Below, piece by piece: positions 43,630 through 52,732 of a stretch of 64,000 bases of DNA. The stretch is from the NCBI GenBank assembly GCA_021202275.1, contig JAJQDI010000026.1, positions 258,169 to 322,168 on the forward strand, written 5' to 3'. Position 1 is the stretch's first letter, and each line of letters begins with the position of its first letter. This DNA comes from Bacteroides sp. (lineage in GTDB: Bacteria > Bacteroidota > Bacteroidia > Bacteroidales > Bacteroidaceae). Position numbers and translations under genes: made by a program. Below the pieces are notes generated by a model, which searched no databases, was not told the origin of the DNA, and saw nothing but the letters and a program-made list of their open reading frames with translations.

Positions 43630-44324
43630 TCTTCCGTAGAAGAGGTAGTATCGTTAGTTGATCCTTTTTCCGGAAAGTCGTGTGGGTACTTTTTCTCCCT
43701 GTACGGATCATGACGTGAAGCCTCTTTTTCTTCTTCTTTTACGGAGGCGTAGTACCCGATCACCTGCCCAAACCCAATGAACATAATAAGTAATCCGACC
43801 GTTGCTATTTTAAACTCCGTAAAAGCCCACAGGAGAATGAAAAGCCCCAATCCCATACATATCGCATTGATCCCTTTGGTACGTAAGTTGTCGTTGATCT
43901 CTGTCTTGAAAAGTCCCGGAGGAATAGGCCGTCCGGTAGCCAGGGCTTGTTCGGCAATCCGGTATTGCTCTTTGCGGTTTTTGTAGCGGAAGTAATAAAT
44001 AATGAATATGATCGCAACAGGAAAAATGAATGTGAATGTGATGGCAACAACAGGCACTAAAACTTCCGCATTACCCTCTCTGAAGATACCTATCCGGCCA
44101 TTTCTGTGATTTCTTCCGTGTGACTCCGTATGTTTCCGGCTGGTTTCTTCGGAGTACCAGTGCATCGTATCTTCCGCATCCGTGGTTGGAGGAATTTCTC
44201 CAATTTCTGTAATTTCTTCATGCACAATCTCCGGGGAGACTGTAGGATCTGTCTGTTGGGAGTATGCTAAGGTGTTCAGCAGAAGAGCTATGGAAAGCCC
44301 TGAAATAAATCTTTTCATACGCAT
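43626..44324 (-). CDS. DUF6249-like membrane protein
   Basis: 232 residues: signal peptide (MRMKRFISGLSIALLLNTLAYSQ), acidic and His/Arg-rich periplasmic stretch, a helix at about 85-108 (VLVPVVAITFTFIFPVAIIFIIYYF), the basic RYKNRKEQYRIAEQALATGRPIPPGLF, and two more helices (GINAICMGLGLFILLWAF, VGLLIMFIGFGQVIGYYA). The layout matches proteins I recall as DUF6249 next to ECF sigma factors in Bacteroidales. First gene of the coupled trio. Role unknown. Confidence 0.8.
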   Translation of the reverse strand: MRMKRFISGLSIALLLNTLAYSQQTDPTVSPEIVHEEITEIGEIPPTTDAEDTMHWYSEETSRKHTESHGRNHRNGRIGIFREGNAEVLVPVVAITFTFIFPVAIIFIIYYFRYKNRKEQYRIAEQALATGRPIPPGLFKTEINDNLRTKGINAICMGLGLFILLWAFTEFKIATVGLLIMFIGFGQVIGYYASVKEEEKEASRHDPYREKKYPHDFPEKGSTNDTTSSTEE

Positions 44325-44433
44325 CTGTTTTTGCTTAATGATATAATCTTTGTACGTTAGACGGATATAGCCTACCGGAAAGTTGCAAAGAGACGAAATA
44401 TTTTTGATATTTGTGCTTTAAAAGCAGATAAAA

Positions 44434-45879
44434 ATGAACTTACCTTTCTCATTCTCAGATGATATGCGCTCTCTTTTAGGGGAGAAAGAGTTTCTGGAAC
44501 TACGGACTGCTCTGGAGCAGGAACCTGTGGCAAGTATTCGTCTGAATGATGCTAAATACGTGGATAGGGAGTCGACAAGAACCGACGGTCTGCAACCCAT
44601 ACCCTGGTGCAGGGAGGGATTCTATCTGGAGGAGAGATTTACCTATACTTTCGATCCGCTCTTCCACGCGGGTTGCTATTACGTCCAGGAAGCCTCTTCA
44701 ATGTTTCTGGGGGAAGTGATCAGGCAGCAGATACACGAGCCTGTGGTAGCCCTTGATCTGTGCGCGGCTCCGGGTGGGAAAACCACTCATCTCCTTCAGA
44801 CCCTCTCCGCGGATAGTCTGGTGGTAGCGAATGAAGTGAACCAGGCGAGAGTCAGAACGTTGGCAGATAATCTGCTCAAATGGGGGCGGCCCAATGTAGT
44901 GGTCACACGAAACGATCCGGCAGACTTTAAAGATATTCCCGGTTTGTTTGATGTGATCGTGGTGGATGCTCCCTGTTCGGGCGAAGGGATGTTCCGCAAA
45001 GATAAAGGGGCAGTAGAGGAATGGAGCCCTGAAAATGTGGAGCTCTGTCATAAACGTCAACGACGCATCTTATCCGATGTGTGGCAGGCATTGAAGCCGG
45101 GTGGATTATTGATCTATAGTACCTGTACCTACAACGTCCGGGAGAATGAAGAGAATGTGAAATGGATGTGTGAAGAATGGGATGCCCGTCCGGTTGAGGT
45201 TGTTGTTCCCCGGGAGTGGAACATTACAGGAGATCTGACAGGTTCGGATGTACCCGTATATCGTTTTTTCCCTTCCCGTACGCGGGGTGAGGGGTTTTTT
45301 ATGGCTGCTGTCCGTAAAGAGGGCGGCTTGTCGGAGGAACCGGATCGGGGTATGCCTTTTTCCGGGAAGAAGGGAAAGAAAAAAACCAGTAAGAATAAGA
45401 CAACATCCCCGGGACCTGTTGCGTCAAGATCATCCATGGAGAAGGCCGGTCAGTGGTGCAGGCTCTCCGGTATGGATTATATTCCGGTTTACACCGGGGA
45501 ATCGTTCGGCCTTTTTCCCGGGAGACATGCGGAGCTGCTGAACTATCTGGAGGATAAACTGCACATTTTGCAAAGAGGTACTCCTGTGGGCGAGTGGAAA
45601 GGGCGCGACTGGATACCCTCTTCGATCCTTCCTTTCAGTATATTAGTAAACACTGCTGCTTTCCCGGTCTATGAGGCTACCTATGAACAGGCGTTGATCT
45701 ATTTACGGAAAGAGGCTTTTCCTTTACCCGGGCATTTGCCCGCGGGCTATGTACTGGTTTGTTACAGAGATATTCCTTTGGGTTTCATGAAGAACATTGG
45801 CAACAGAGCCAATAACCTCTATCCGGCAGAGTTCCGTATACGTAGTTCGTATCTTCCCGAACAGATACGTATATTATAA
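44434..45879 (+). CDS. rsmF: RsmF-like rRNA (cytosine-C5) methyltransferase
   Basis: 481 residues, NOL1/NOP2/sun family. SAM motif LDLCAAPGGKTTHLLQ (about residue 108), VVVDAPCSGEGMFRKD with the TC-helper Cys (about 184), and the catalytic STCTYNVRENEENV (about 230). The C-terminal half (from about residue 330) looks like the PUA-like RsmF extension, ending in VCYRDIPLGFMKNIGNRANNLYP. A Lys/Ser-rich linker precedes it. Modifies 16S rRNA in relatives; the target base here is inferred. Confidence 0.9.
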   Translation: MNLPFSFSDDMRSLLGEKEFLELRTALEQEPVASIRLNDAKYVDRESTRTDGLQPIPWCREGFYLEERFTYTFDPLFHAGCYYVQEASSMFLGEVIRQQIHEPVVALDLCAAPGGKTTHLLQTLSADSLVVANEVNQARVRTLADNLLKWGRPNVVVTRNDPADFKDIPGLFDVIVVDAPCSGEGMFRKDKGAVEEWSPENVELCHKRQRRILSDVWQALKPGGLLIYSTCTYNVRENEENVKWMCEEWDARPVEVVVPREWNITGDLTGSDVPVYRFFPSRTRGEGFFMAAVRKEGGLSEEPDRGMPFSGKKGKKKTSKNKTTSPGPVASRSSMEKAGQWCRLSGMDYIPVYTGESFGLFPGRHAELLNYLEDKLHILQRGTPVGEWKGRDWIPSSILPFSILVNTAAFPVYEATYEQALIYLRKEAFPLPGHLPAGYVLVCYRDIPLGFMKNIGNRANNLYPAEFRIRSSYLPEQIRIL

Positions 45880-45970
45880 GTCTGACAACCGGAAGGTAAG
45901 ATCCAGAAAAGAGCGGATAGAAAGTCTTACACGATCTGTCTTGTTACTGTTTGTAGGGTGTAACCGTATT

Positions 45971-46007
45971 ATATACCCTGCGGGAACAGGTCACTCGCAG
46001 GGTATAT
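45971..46007. terminator. Hairpin between rsmF and efflux operon
   Basis: ATATACCCTGCG (45971-45982) and its perfect complement (45996-46007), 13-base loop. Lies between two convergent genes. Confidence 0.55.
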
Positions 46008-46090
46008 GTAGAAGGTGACTATAGATGTAAAATAATCAGGATCTTATATGGGAACCGTTGCCTTGTTCCTGTGCATAACCTATGGGCTTG

Positions 46091-47266
46091 TTATAACTCA
46101 CTGCTGAATATTTTTGCCAGCGTTTTCTGATACTGGTTTTCCAGTTGAAGGTAAGTTTCCCGACTCTGATATACCCCTGCCGCTTCTATAAAATATTCGA
46201 TCATACTGATTTGTCCTCCGTCCAGCGCTTTCCGGAGAAGAGTGAGGTCGGACTGTGCTTCCAGAGTTTCTTCATACTCCCGCATGATCTGGTAGAGTTG
46301 AGTTGCCTCCTGATAGAACTGATCTATTTCCGAATGGATACGTATCCGGGTATTCTCCCTTTGCAGATCCACACCTAATCGTTCTGCTTTCACAGAACGT
46401 ACTTTCCCGCGATTCTCGAACAAGGGAAAAGAGAATCCTACGACTATTCCGTTGAAGGGTTCGCCTGACTCCGTATTCCGGCGGTATCCCAGTTCGAGTC
46501 TGGGAAACCATCCGGCCTGGTTCACTTTCACTTGCTGACGCATCCTTTCGCTTTCGTTGTTCAGCGAGCGTAGCAACGGATCTTTTTCCACGATTTCTCT
46601 CCTGAATTCTTCGTAATTGCCAGGCAGGTCTGCCCGGGGATACTCCAGGCCGGATACCTGAATAGGTATACCTCCATTCATTGCTTGTAATTCCTGCAAC
46701 TTTGTATGCAAGGCAGTCTCGTTCAGGGTAGATTCTGTTTTGATATTCAGTAGCTCCAGGTTGATCTTATTCTTCTCTAAGATATTGGCATCTCCGGCCT
46801 GTAGTTTTTTCTGGTATATTTCGGACAACTCCTGCGTGTTGTTCCGTCGGATATCGAGCAGTTCCTGTTGCCGGCGTAGCAGGATGATATCCAAACATAG
46901 TTCTTTGGCCTGTAACAGCAGCTCACGTCGCATAGATTCAGCTTCTGTATCGTATACAGACATTTTCAGGCGGTTCAGTTTGTGGCGTGAAAAGTAGGTC
47001 GCAGGGAAGTCGAAACTTTGTGCTATGACCAACTCGCCTATGGTATTGTTCTTATCTTTGTTGTTCCACAGATGTGCGTAAGAGAGTGTGGGGTCGGGCA
47101 GGTTGTTCTCTGCCCGGGCTTCCAGCTTTTTCGACCTTGTGATCTGTGCATACGCCTGTAGCTCTTTGTTGTTACGTTCTATGCTTTGCAGTACCTCCGT
47201 TATACTCTGTGAACTGGATTCTGCACACAGGAACAGGAGTGTAATAAGTATAAGTAGTTGTTTCAT
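46091..47266 (-). CDS. TolC/CusC-like outer membrane efflux protein
   Basis: 391 residues from Met 47266 (MKQLLILITLLFLCAESSSQ, signal peptide); the longer frame from 47299 adds 11 residues in front of it. Long alpha-helical repeats (ELQAYAQITRSKKLEARAENNLPDPTLSY near the N terminus and a second half GWFPRLELGYRRNTESGEPFNGIVVGFSFPLFENRGKV) are the OEP double-repeat pattern. It probably forms the outer-membrane duct of the CusBA pump encoded upstream. Shorter than E. coli CusC (457). Confidence 0.88.
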   Translation of the reverse strand: MKQLLILITLLFLCAESSSQSITEVLQSIERNNKELQAYAQITRSKKLEARAENNLPDPTLSYAHLWNNKDKNNTIGELVIAQSFDFPATYFSRHKLNRLKMSVYDTEAESMRRELLLQAKELCLDIILLRRQQELLDIRRNNTQELSEIYQKKLQAGDANILEKNKINLELLNIKTESTLNETALHTKLQELQAMNGGIPIQVSGLEYPRADLPGNYEEFRREIVEKDPLLRSLNNESERMRQQVKVNQAGWFPRLELGYRRNTESGEPFNGIVVGFSFPLFENRGKVRSVKAERLGVDLQRENTRIRIHSEIDQFYQEATQLYQIMREYEETLEAQSDLTLLRKALDGGQISMIEYFIEAAGVYQSRETYLQLENQYQKTLAKIFSSEL

Positions 47267-47324
47267 CTTTTCTGAGTTTATTTCCGGCTTTCTACACATA
47301 CATGCCTGAAAGCCGGGAAGTGGA

Positions 47325-50300
47325 TTATATCTCTGTCGGTTCTTCTGCTGTTTTCTCTTTTCCGGATTCTATCCACAGATATACAATAGGGACGATGAAT
47401 CCGTTCAGGAAAGTAGAGGTCAATAGTCCGCCCAGGATCACCTTTGCCATGGGGCTCTGGATCTCGTTGCCCGGCAAATCCCCTGAAACAGCCAGTGGTA
47501 TCAGTGCCAGAGCAGAGGAGAGAGCGGTCATCAGGATAGGGTTGAGCCTGTCTAAGGAACCTCTGACTACACTGTTATATACAGATAGTCCTTCTTCCCG
47601 CAAACTGTTGTATCTACTGATCAGTAGCATACCGTTGCGCGTGGCGATGCCGAACAGGGAGATGAATCCGATGATGGCAGGTATACTGATCTCTCTGGTG
47701 GTGAGCAGGAGCGCGAATACTCCGCCGATCAGTGCCAGCGGCAGGTTGAGCAGGATCATTCCTGCCTGTTTCGCATCCCGGAATTCATTATAGAGAAGCA
47801 GGAAGATAACCAACAGAGACATACAGGATGTCAGTGTCAATACACGGCTGGCAGCCTGCTCACTCTCAAATTGTCCACCGTATTCGATGTGGTATCCTTC
47901 GGGAAGCTGAATGTTTGTTTCAATTTCATTCCGGATATCGTTGACCACACTTCTCAGGTCACGATCCGCGATATTGGCAGATATCACGATCTTGCGTTTC
48001 ACATTTTCCCGGCTGATGGTATTGGGGCCCATCGCAGAGGAGATATCCGCTACATGGTTGAGAGGTACTTTCTTCCCGTCTTGTGTATCCAGCATGAGAT
48101 TTCCTATCTTTTCGGCGGCATTGCGACTGTCGTCCTTTACTTTGACAGTAAGGTCGAAGTTCTTTCCTTTTTCATAGACCTGCGACACGACCTCTCCGGC
48201 CAGGCAAACATTAATAAATTCAGCAAATTCGGGCAGACTGATGCCATATCTTGCCAGTAGTTCCCGTTTCGGACTGATCTTCAGTTGAGGACGATCGATC
48301 TGTTGCTCTACATTCAGGTCAGCGATCCCTTTGATCCCTTCGATGGTGTTGCGTATCTCATTTCCCAACCGGAACATCCGGTTCAGATCATCTCCGAATA
48401 GTTTGATGGCAATATTTGCTTTGGTCCCCGAAAGCATGGCGTCGATCCGGTGGCTGATGGGCTGACCAATCTCTATATTAGCTCCTGTAAGTGTATTCAA
48501 CTTTTCACGGACTTCCGCGGTGAGTTCACCGCGCGAACGGTGGGTAAGTTCGAAAGGAGCTTCGATCTCGGACACATTTACTCCCAGCGCATGTTCGTCC
48601 AGTTCGGCTCTTCCTGTTTTTCGGGCCACAGTCTGTATCTCAGGAATACTTAATAACAATTCTTCGGCGCGCCGGCCGATCTTGTCACTCTCTTCCAGAG
48701 AGATCCCCGGCAAGGAACCGATATTTATTGTAAAAGATCCTTCGTTGAAAGGAGGCAGAAAGCTCCGGCCCAATGTGAAGAAGCAGATCAGAGCCACAAT
48801 GAATAGACTCAGAATGCTTCCCAGGGTTACGATCTTGTGTCTGAGCACCCATTGGAGCGCTTTTCCATAGATACCCCGCATCCAGGTGGCAAGGAAGGAA
48901 TCTTTCAGTTGCTTCGCTGTACGCTCCTTACCCAGGAGATAGCTGCAGAGTACCGGGGTAAGGGTCAGTGCCACTACGGTAGAGGCACACAGTGCTACCA
49001 TAAAGGCAATGCCCAACGGTGCCAGCATACGCCCCTCCATGCCTGATAAGAAGAAGAGAGGAACGAAGCTGGCAATGATAATGAGGGTGGAGTTAAGAAT
49101 CGGCATACGTACCTCTTTGGAAGCAAGAAAAATAACTTCCAGAACAGGCCATTGCTCTTCTTTCGGTCTTTCTTTATTCTCCCGCAGGCGTTTGTATACA
49201 TTCTCCACATCCACAATGGCATCATCTACCAGGGACCCGATGGCAATGGCCATTCCTCCCAGGCTCATGGTGTTGATCGTAAGTCCCAGGTAGCGGAGCG
49301 TCAGTATGGAAACCAGAAGAGACAGAGGCAGGGTGACTAAGGAGATCACTGTGGTACGTACATTGGCCAGAAAGAGGAAAAGTACAATGACAACGAATAT
49401 ACCTCCTTCGAGCAGAGACTTCTGTACGTTCCCGATGGAACTTTCAATGAACCGGCTTTGACGGAAAATGTCGGTGGAAATCCTGACATCTGCAGGCAGA
49501 TTTTTCTGTACGTCTGCCAGAGACGCTTCCAGTTTCTCTGTCAGTTCGATGGTACTTGTGGCTGGCTGTTTGGTAACGGTCAGCAGTACAGCCGGTTTTC
49601 CACGTTCCGATGCCGTACCCAGTTTCGGTGTTTTGGCCCCGACAGTCACCTCACTGATGTCTTCCAACAGTACAGGATAGGTGTTTACCTGTTTGATCTG
49701 TGCTTTACCCAGTGCCGTTACCTGATCCGTAGAGAGGGCTCCACGAATGATGTATTCATTTCCATATTCATAGAGTACTCCCCCGTTGGCATTCAGGTTC
49801 ATGTCCCGGGTGGCTGTCATCACTTCATCCAGGCTGACCCCATAATGTTTCATCCGGGCCGGGTCGAGCAGGATCTGATATTCCTTGATATCACCTCCCA
49901 GAATAGCTACCTGCGCCACCCCTCCTGTAGATAACAGCCGGGGACGGATGATCCAGTCAGCTAAGGTTCTCAGGTCGATCATAGAGGTGGAATCCGCCGT
50001 GAGTCCGATAATAAGCATCTCTCCCAGGATGGATGATTGAGGTCCTAATGTGGGTTTGCCTGCATTGGCCGGGAGAGATTCGCTCACTACCGCCAGTTTC
50101 TCGGAAACGATCTGACGCGCGAGGTAGATATCCGTATCCCAGTCAAATTCTACCCAGACCACAGAAAAGCCGGTTGTAGAAGAGGAGCGTACGCGCCTTA
50201 CCCCGGTAGCTCCGTTGACAGAGGTCTCTACGGGGAAAGTAACCAGTTGCTCTACCTCTTCCGTAGCCATACCATTGGCTTCTGTCAGGATGACTACGGT

Positions 50301-50435
50301 AGGGGTGTTCAGGTCCGGGAATACATCCACTTCCATCCGAAGGGCGGTATATGTACCTCCTATCAGTAAAAGGAGAGCAGCAGCGAGCACAACCAACCGG
50401 TTGTGAAGCGAATAATAGATAATTTTATTCAGCAT
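47325..50435 (-). CDS. CusA/CzcA family heavy-metal efflux RND transporter
   Basis: 1036 residues, complete. N terminus MLNKIIYYSLHNRLVVLAAALLLLIGGTYTAL with FPDLNTPTVVI; PVETSVNGATGVRRVRS; membrane-relay segment GGMAIAIGSLVDDAIVDVENVYKRLREN (acidic residues for proton transfer); APLGIAFMVALCASTVVALTLTPVLCSYLL; the metal-class stretch QPISHRIDAMLSGTKANIAIKLFG. The DxxxxxxD/E pattern fits the heavy-metal (HME) class. Cu/Ag versus Zn/Co/Ni cannot be settled by eye. Middle gene of the operon 52228 to 46091. Confidence 0.94.
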   Translation of the reverse strand: MLNKIIYYSLHNRLVVLAAALLLLIGGTYTALRMEVDVFPDLNTPTVVILTEANGMATEEVEQLVTFPVETSVNGATGVRRVRSSSTTGFSVVWVEFDWDTDIYLARQIVSEKLAVVSESLPANAGKPTLGPQSSILGEMLIIGLTADSTSMIDLRTLADWIIRPRLLSTGGVAQVAILGGDIKEYQILLDPARMKHYGVSLDEVMTATRDMNLNANGGVLYEYGNEYIIRGALSTDQVTALGKAQIKQVNTYPVLLEDISEVTVGAKTPKLGTASERGKPAVLLTVTKQPATSTIELTEKLEASLADVQKNLPADVRISTDIFRQSRFIESSIGNVQKSLLEGGIFVVIVLFLFLANVRTTVISLVTLPLSLLVSILTLRYLGLTINTMSLGGMAIAIGSLVDDAIVDVENVYKRLRENKERPKEEQWPVLEVIFLASKEVRMPILNSTLIIIASFVPLFFLSGMEGRMLAPLGIAFMVALCASTVVALTLTPVLCSYLLGKERTAKQLKDSFLATWMRGIYGKALQWVLRHKIVTLGSILSLFIVALICFFTLGRSFLPPFNEGSFTINIGSLPGISLEESDKIGRRAEELLLSIPEIQTVARKTGRAELDEHALGVNVSEIEAPFELTHRSRGELTAEVREKLNTLTGANIEIGQPISHRIDAMLSGTKANIAIKLFGDDLNRMFRLGNEIRNTIEGIKGIADLNVEQQIDRPQLKISPKRELLARYGISLPEFAEFINVCLAGEVVSQVYEKGKNFDLTVKVKDDSRNAAEKIGNLMLDTQDGKKVPLNHVADISSAMGPNTISRENVKRKIVISANIADRDLRSVVNDIRNEIETNIQLPEGYHIEYGGQFESEQAASRVLTLTSCMSLLVIFLLLYNEFRDAKQAGMILLNLPLALIGGVFALLLTTREISIPAIIGFISLFGIATRNGMLLISRYNSLREEGLSVYNSVVRGSLDRLNPILMTALSSALALIPLAVSGDLPGNEIQSPMAKVILGGLLTSTFLNGFIVPIVYLWIESGKEKTAEEPTEI

Positions 50436-50440
50436 ATGAT

Positions 50441-51685
50441 TTAATGTTCATGTGTATGTGCCGGTAGCGCGTTGGCCGCGGAAGCCAGTTTCAGTTGATA
50501 GGCTCCTTCCGTTACTACCCGGTCGCCCGCCTGAATACCGGAAAGGATCTCTACCCGTTCTCCGTCAGCTGCGCCTAAGGTCACTTCCTGTTTTTTATAT
50601 TCTTCATCAAAGATCTGTATGTAGACGAAGAAGTTGTCCTGCTCTTCTGAAAGCGCGGTACGGGGTACGGAGAGAACGTTTTCCATAGGAGAAGAAAGCA
50701 AGTATACTTCTACAAAAGAGCCGGGAACAATGTCTTCCCGGTTGTCAAACTCGAAAGTAACCGGGATGTAATAAGAATCTTCGGCAGAAGTTTTTCCATA
50801 CGAGAGAAGTCTGCCGTTGTAATTCTGCAACGCATATACTTTGTTGTCGTAGGGAGTACTGAAATGAGCGGAATGTATGGTGCGCAGCGAAGCATAGTAT
50901 TTCTCCGAAACCTCTGCACGCAGGAATAACTTCCGGTTTTGGGTGATACTGACCAGAGGCTGACCCACTTCCACATAATCTCCTTCTTTCACAAAGATAC
51001 TTTTTACAGAACCCTGTATGGGAGAGAGAATGTTTTGCCCGTTTCGGGTATGGTTCCGCGCTACGGTCTCATAGCTGATACGGGCATTCTCAAACTCCTG
51101 TTCGGCTTGCGCGAATTCTCTTTCAGATACGATCTGGTCAGCTACGAGTTGTTTCAACCGTTCGTATTCCCGCAGAGATACTTCGTAGGCTACCCGTGCT
51201 TTCTGTATCGGATCTCCTTCCACGATCTGGTCTGAAGAAACAGTCAGCAAAGGAGCTCCTTTGGCGGTAGTCATGCCTTCGGTCAGGCGTTGGCGGAAGG
51301 AAACAATTCCTGCTACAGTAGCTACTGCTGTGGCCTCTTCTCCCTGCGCGGGTGTGATTTGTCCGCTGGTTTTGATCACTTGCCGGAAACTTCCCGGTTG
51401 TATAGTGGTCACTTTCACTCCTGCTGCTATCGCCTGTTCTTTGGTGAAAAGAATTTCATCTCCACTGTGTTCTGTATCTCCGTGTGAATCTCCTTTTTTT
51501 GTATGTCCGCTATGATTGTGTCCCGCGTGGTCGTGGTCATGGTCATGATCACATCCGGCATGCGTATGAGACTGTTTCTTCTCTGTCTGGTTGTGACCCT
51601 CGTGACTGTCATGCTGGTGTGTTTTGTGATTGCAGGCACCCAGAACGAATAGTCCCAGTACTCCTGCTAACAAATATGTTTTCAT
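50441..51685 (-). CDS. CusB-like periplasmic adaptor with His-rich N terminus
   Basis: 414 residues. Lipobox VLGAC (Cys about 18), then about 55 residues with some 20 His (HTHAGCDHDHDHDHAGHNHSGH and similar runs), likely a metal-capturing tail. From about residue 75 it is a membrane-fusion protein: IKTSGQITPAQGEEATAVATVAGIV, a helical hairpin (about 170-215), lipoyl half ILSPIQGSVKSIFVKEGDYVEVGQPLVSI, then barrel and membrane-proximal domains. 5 bp upstream of cusA-like gene, co-transcribed. Confidence 0.92.
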   Translation of the reverse strand: MKTYLLAGVLGLFVLGACNHKTHQHDSHEGHNQTEKKQSHTHAGCDHDHDHDHAGHNHSGHTKKGDSHGDTEHSGDEILFTKEQAIAAGVKVTTIQPGSFRQVIKTSGQITPAQGEEATAVATVAGIVSFRQRLTEGMTTAKGAPLLTVSSDQIVEGDPIQKARVAYEVSLREYERLKQLVADQIVSEREFAQAEQEFENARISYETVARNHTRNGQNILSPIQGSVKSIFVKEGDYVEVGQPLVSITQNRKLFLRAEVSEKYYASLRTIHSAHFSTPYDNKVYALQNYNGRLLSYGKTSAEDSYYIPVTFEFDNREDIVPGSFVEVYLLSSPMENVLSVPRTALSEEQDNFFVYIQIFDEEYKKQEVTLGAADGERVEILSGIQAGDRVVTEGAYQLKLASAANALPAHTHEH

Positions 51686-51805
51686 TGTAGAAAAGTTATA
51701 AATCAGGTGTATATTATATAAAGATAATGTGGTACCGGAATTACCTGAGTTCAGTTTCCGGTGGAGAGAATGAGATTTGTCTTTCCAATGAATGACAGGT
51801 CTCGC

Positions 51806-52228
51806 TTAGGAAAGGATATAAGGAGGGGCACGAAGGCCTGTGACACGTGTGAGAAACGTGCCATGCAGGGATTCAATATAAATAAAATCGTCATTAAATG
51901 TCTTTTCATCGGGTTGGGTCAGTATCCGCAACAACGGTTCGGTGAAAAGTGTGACGAAAAAATGATAGTGAGGATGTCCGCAAGGGGATTTTCCGGTGAG
52001 TTCCGGAGTGTAGATACGTGTCAGACATTCATCGCCGCAACACGCGTCCTGGTGATGGTGTTCCTGATCGTGGGACTGTTGATGGTTGTCACAACAGGTT
52101 TGTAGGGTTACATCGTTCTTCAGACAGATCGTCCCTTTTTCATGATGATGATGGGGAATGACAGGTACAGCCAACATAAGTATGCTGACCATGCATAATA
52201 GATAGGAAATGTACCTTCTTTTTTTCAT
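51806..52228 (-). CDS. His/Cys-rich secreted small protein leading the metal efflux operon
   Basis: 140 residues. Signal segment KKRRYISYLLCMVSILMLAVPVIP, then HHHHEKG, CCDNHQQSHDQEHHHQDACCGDEC and CGHPHYH: 15 His and 7 Cys within about 75 residues. The C-terminal 50 residues have no motif I know. Proteins of this kind in front of CusBA-type genes are, from memory, labelled DUF6769. Periplasmic metal binding and delivery is inferred from composition and position. It lies directly behind a well-formed promoter. Confidence 0.8.
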   Translation of the reverse strand: MKKRRYISYLLCMVSILMLAVPVIPHHHHEKGTICLKNDVTLQTCCDNHQQSHDQEHHHQDACCGDECLTRIYTPELTGKSPCGHPHYHFFVTLFTEPLLRILTQPDEKTFNDDFIYIESLHGTFLTRVTGLRAPPYILS

Positions 52229-52246
52229 TCTCTGAATATCAGACTA

Positions 52247-52278
52247 CAAAGTTAAATTATATTCTTTTGAAAAGCAAA
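52247..52278 (-). promoter_or_regulatory. Promoter of the metal efflux operon
   Basis: On the minus strand TTTG (52278-52275), a 20-bp spacer, then TAACTTTG (52254-52247). It is one of the best promoter matches in the window and lies 19 bp before the start codon of the His-rich gene, so the leader is very short. Confidence 0.8.
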
Positions 52279-52537
52279 TCAGGACTCAGAAAGTCCGTTT
52301 TTGCTTGAACTGTTTTTCCACGGAATGTTCCGGAAAACAGAAAGGAAATAAGTGTCAATAGATAGTATAAGGTGTAAGACTATCCTTTTGTTGTCTGAAG
52401 TGCCTCGTTTCTATGGTAGTTTAAGTGTATTTACACGATAGATCAGGGTAAAAACATAGGAGAATTAAACTCTTTTTCTTTATGGATTAGTTGAGCCCAC
52501 AGTTGCGGGCCGATGGGCCCACAGATGTAAACCGATC

Positions 52538-52577
52538 GGCCTACAGATGCGGGCTTATCGGCCCGCATCTGTAGGCC
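52538..52577. repeat. 40-bp perfect palindrome (17-bp arms)
   Basis: GGCCTACAGATGCGGGC (52538-52554), loop TTATCG, and its complement (52561-52577). Upstream (52494-52537) are related half-units: GCCCACAGTTGCGGGCCGATGG, then GCCCACAGATG and CCGATCGG. No T tract. Similar in style to the palindrome at 2628-2716 but a different sequence. Confidence 0.8.
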
Positions 52578-52679
52578 TAACTCATGTTACTGGAAAAAGG
52601 GCTTAACATACTATGCAAATAAGCTTACTTGCAGGAAGAAAAGCGGTTAAGAGAGGTACCTTTTAGCCTGTCAGGTATA

Positions 52680-52710
52680 AAAAATGTATCCCTGAAAAGG
52701 ATACATTTTT
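52680..52710 (-). terminator. Terminator of the ABC-F gene
   Basis: 12-bp perfect stem AAAAATGTATCC/GGATACATTTTT with a 7-base loop; in minus direction it ends in a T run. 22 bp past the ABC-F stop. Confidence 0.85.
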
Positions 52711-52732
52711 AGTAAGTTATGTATAGAAATGG

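Larger units (their letters stand above)
52229..52732. other. Intergenic region with promoter, palindrome and terminator
   Basis: 504 bp between the ABC-F stop and the efflux operon start. From right to left: ABC-F terminator (52680-52710), palindrome 52538-52577 and its related half-modules from 52494, and the efflux promoter (52247-52278). No gene. Confidence 0.65.
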
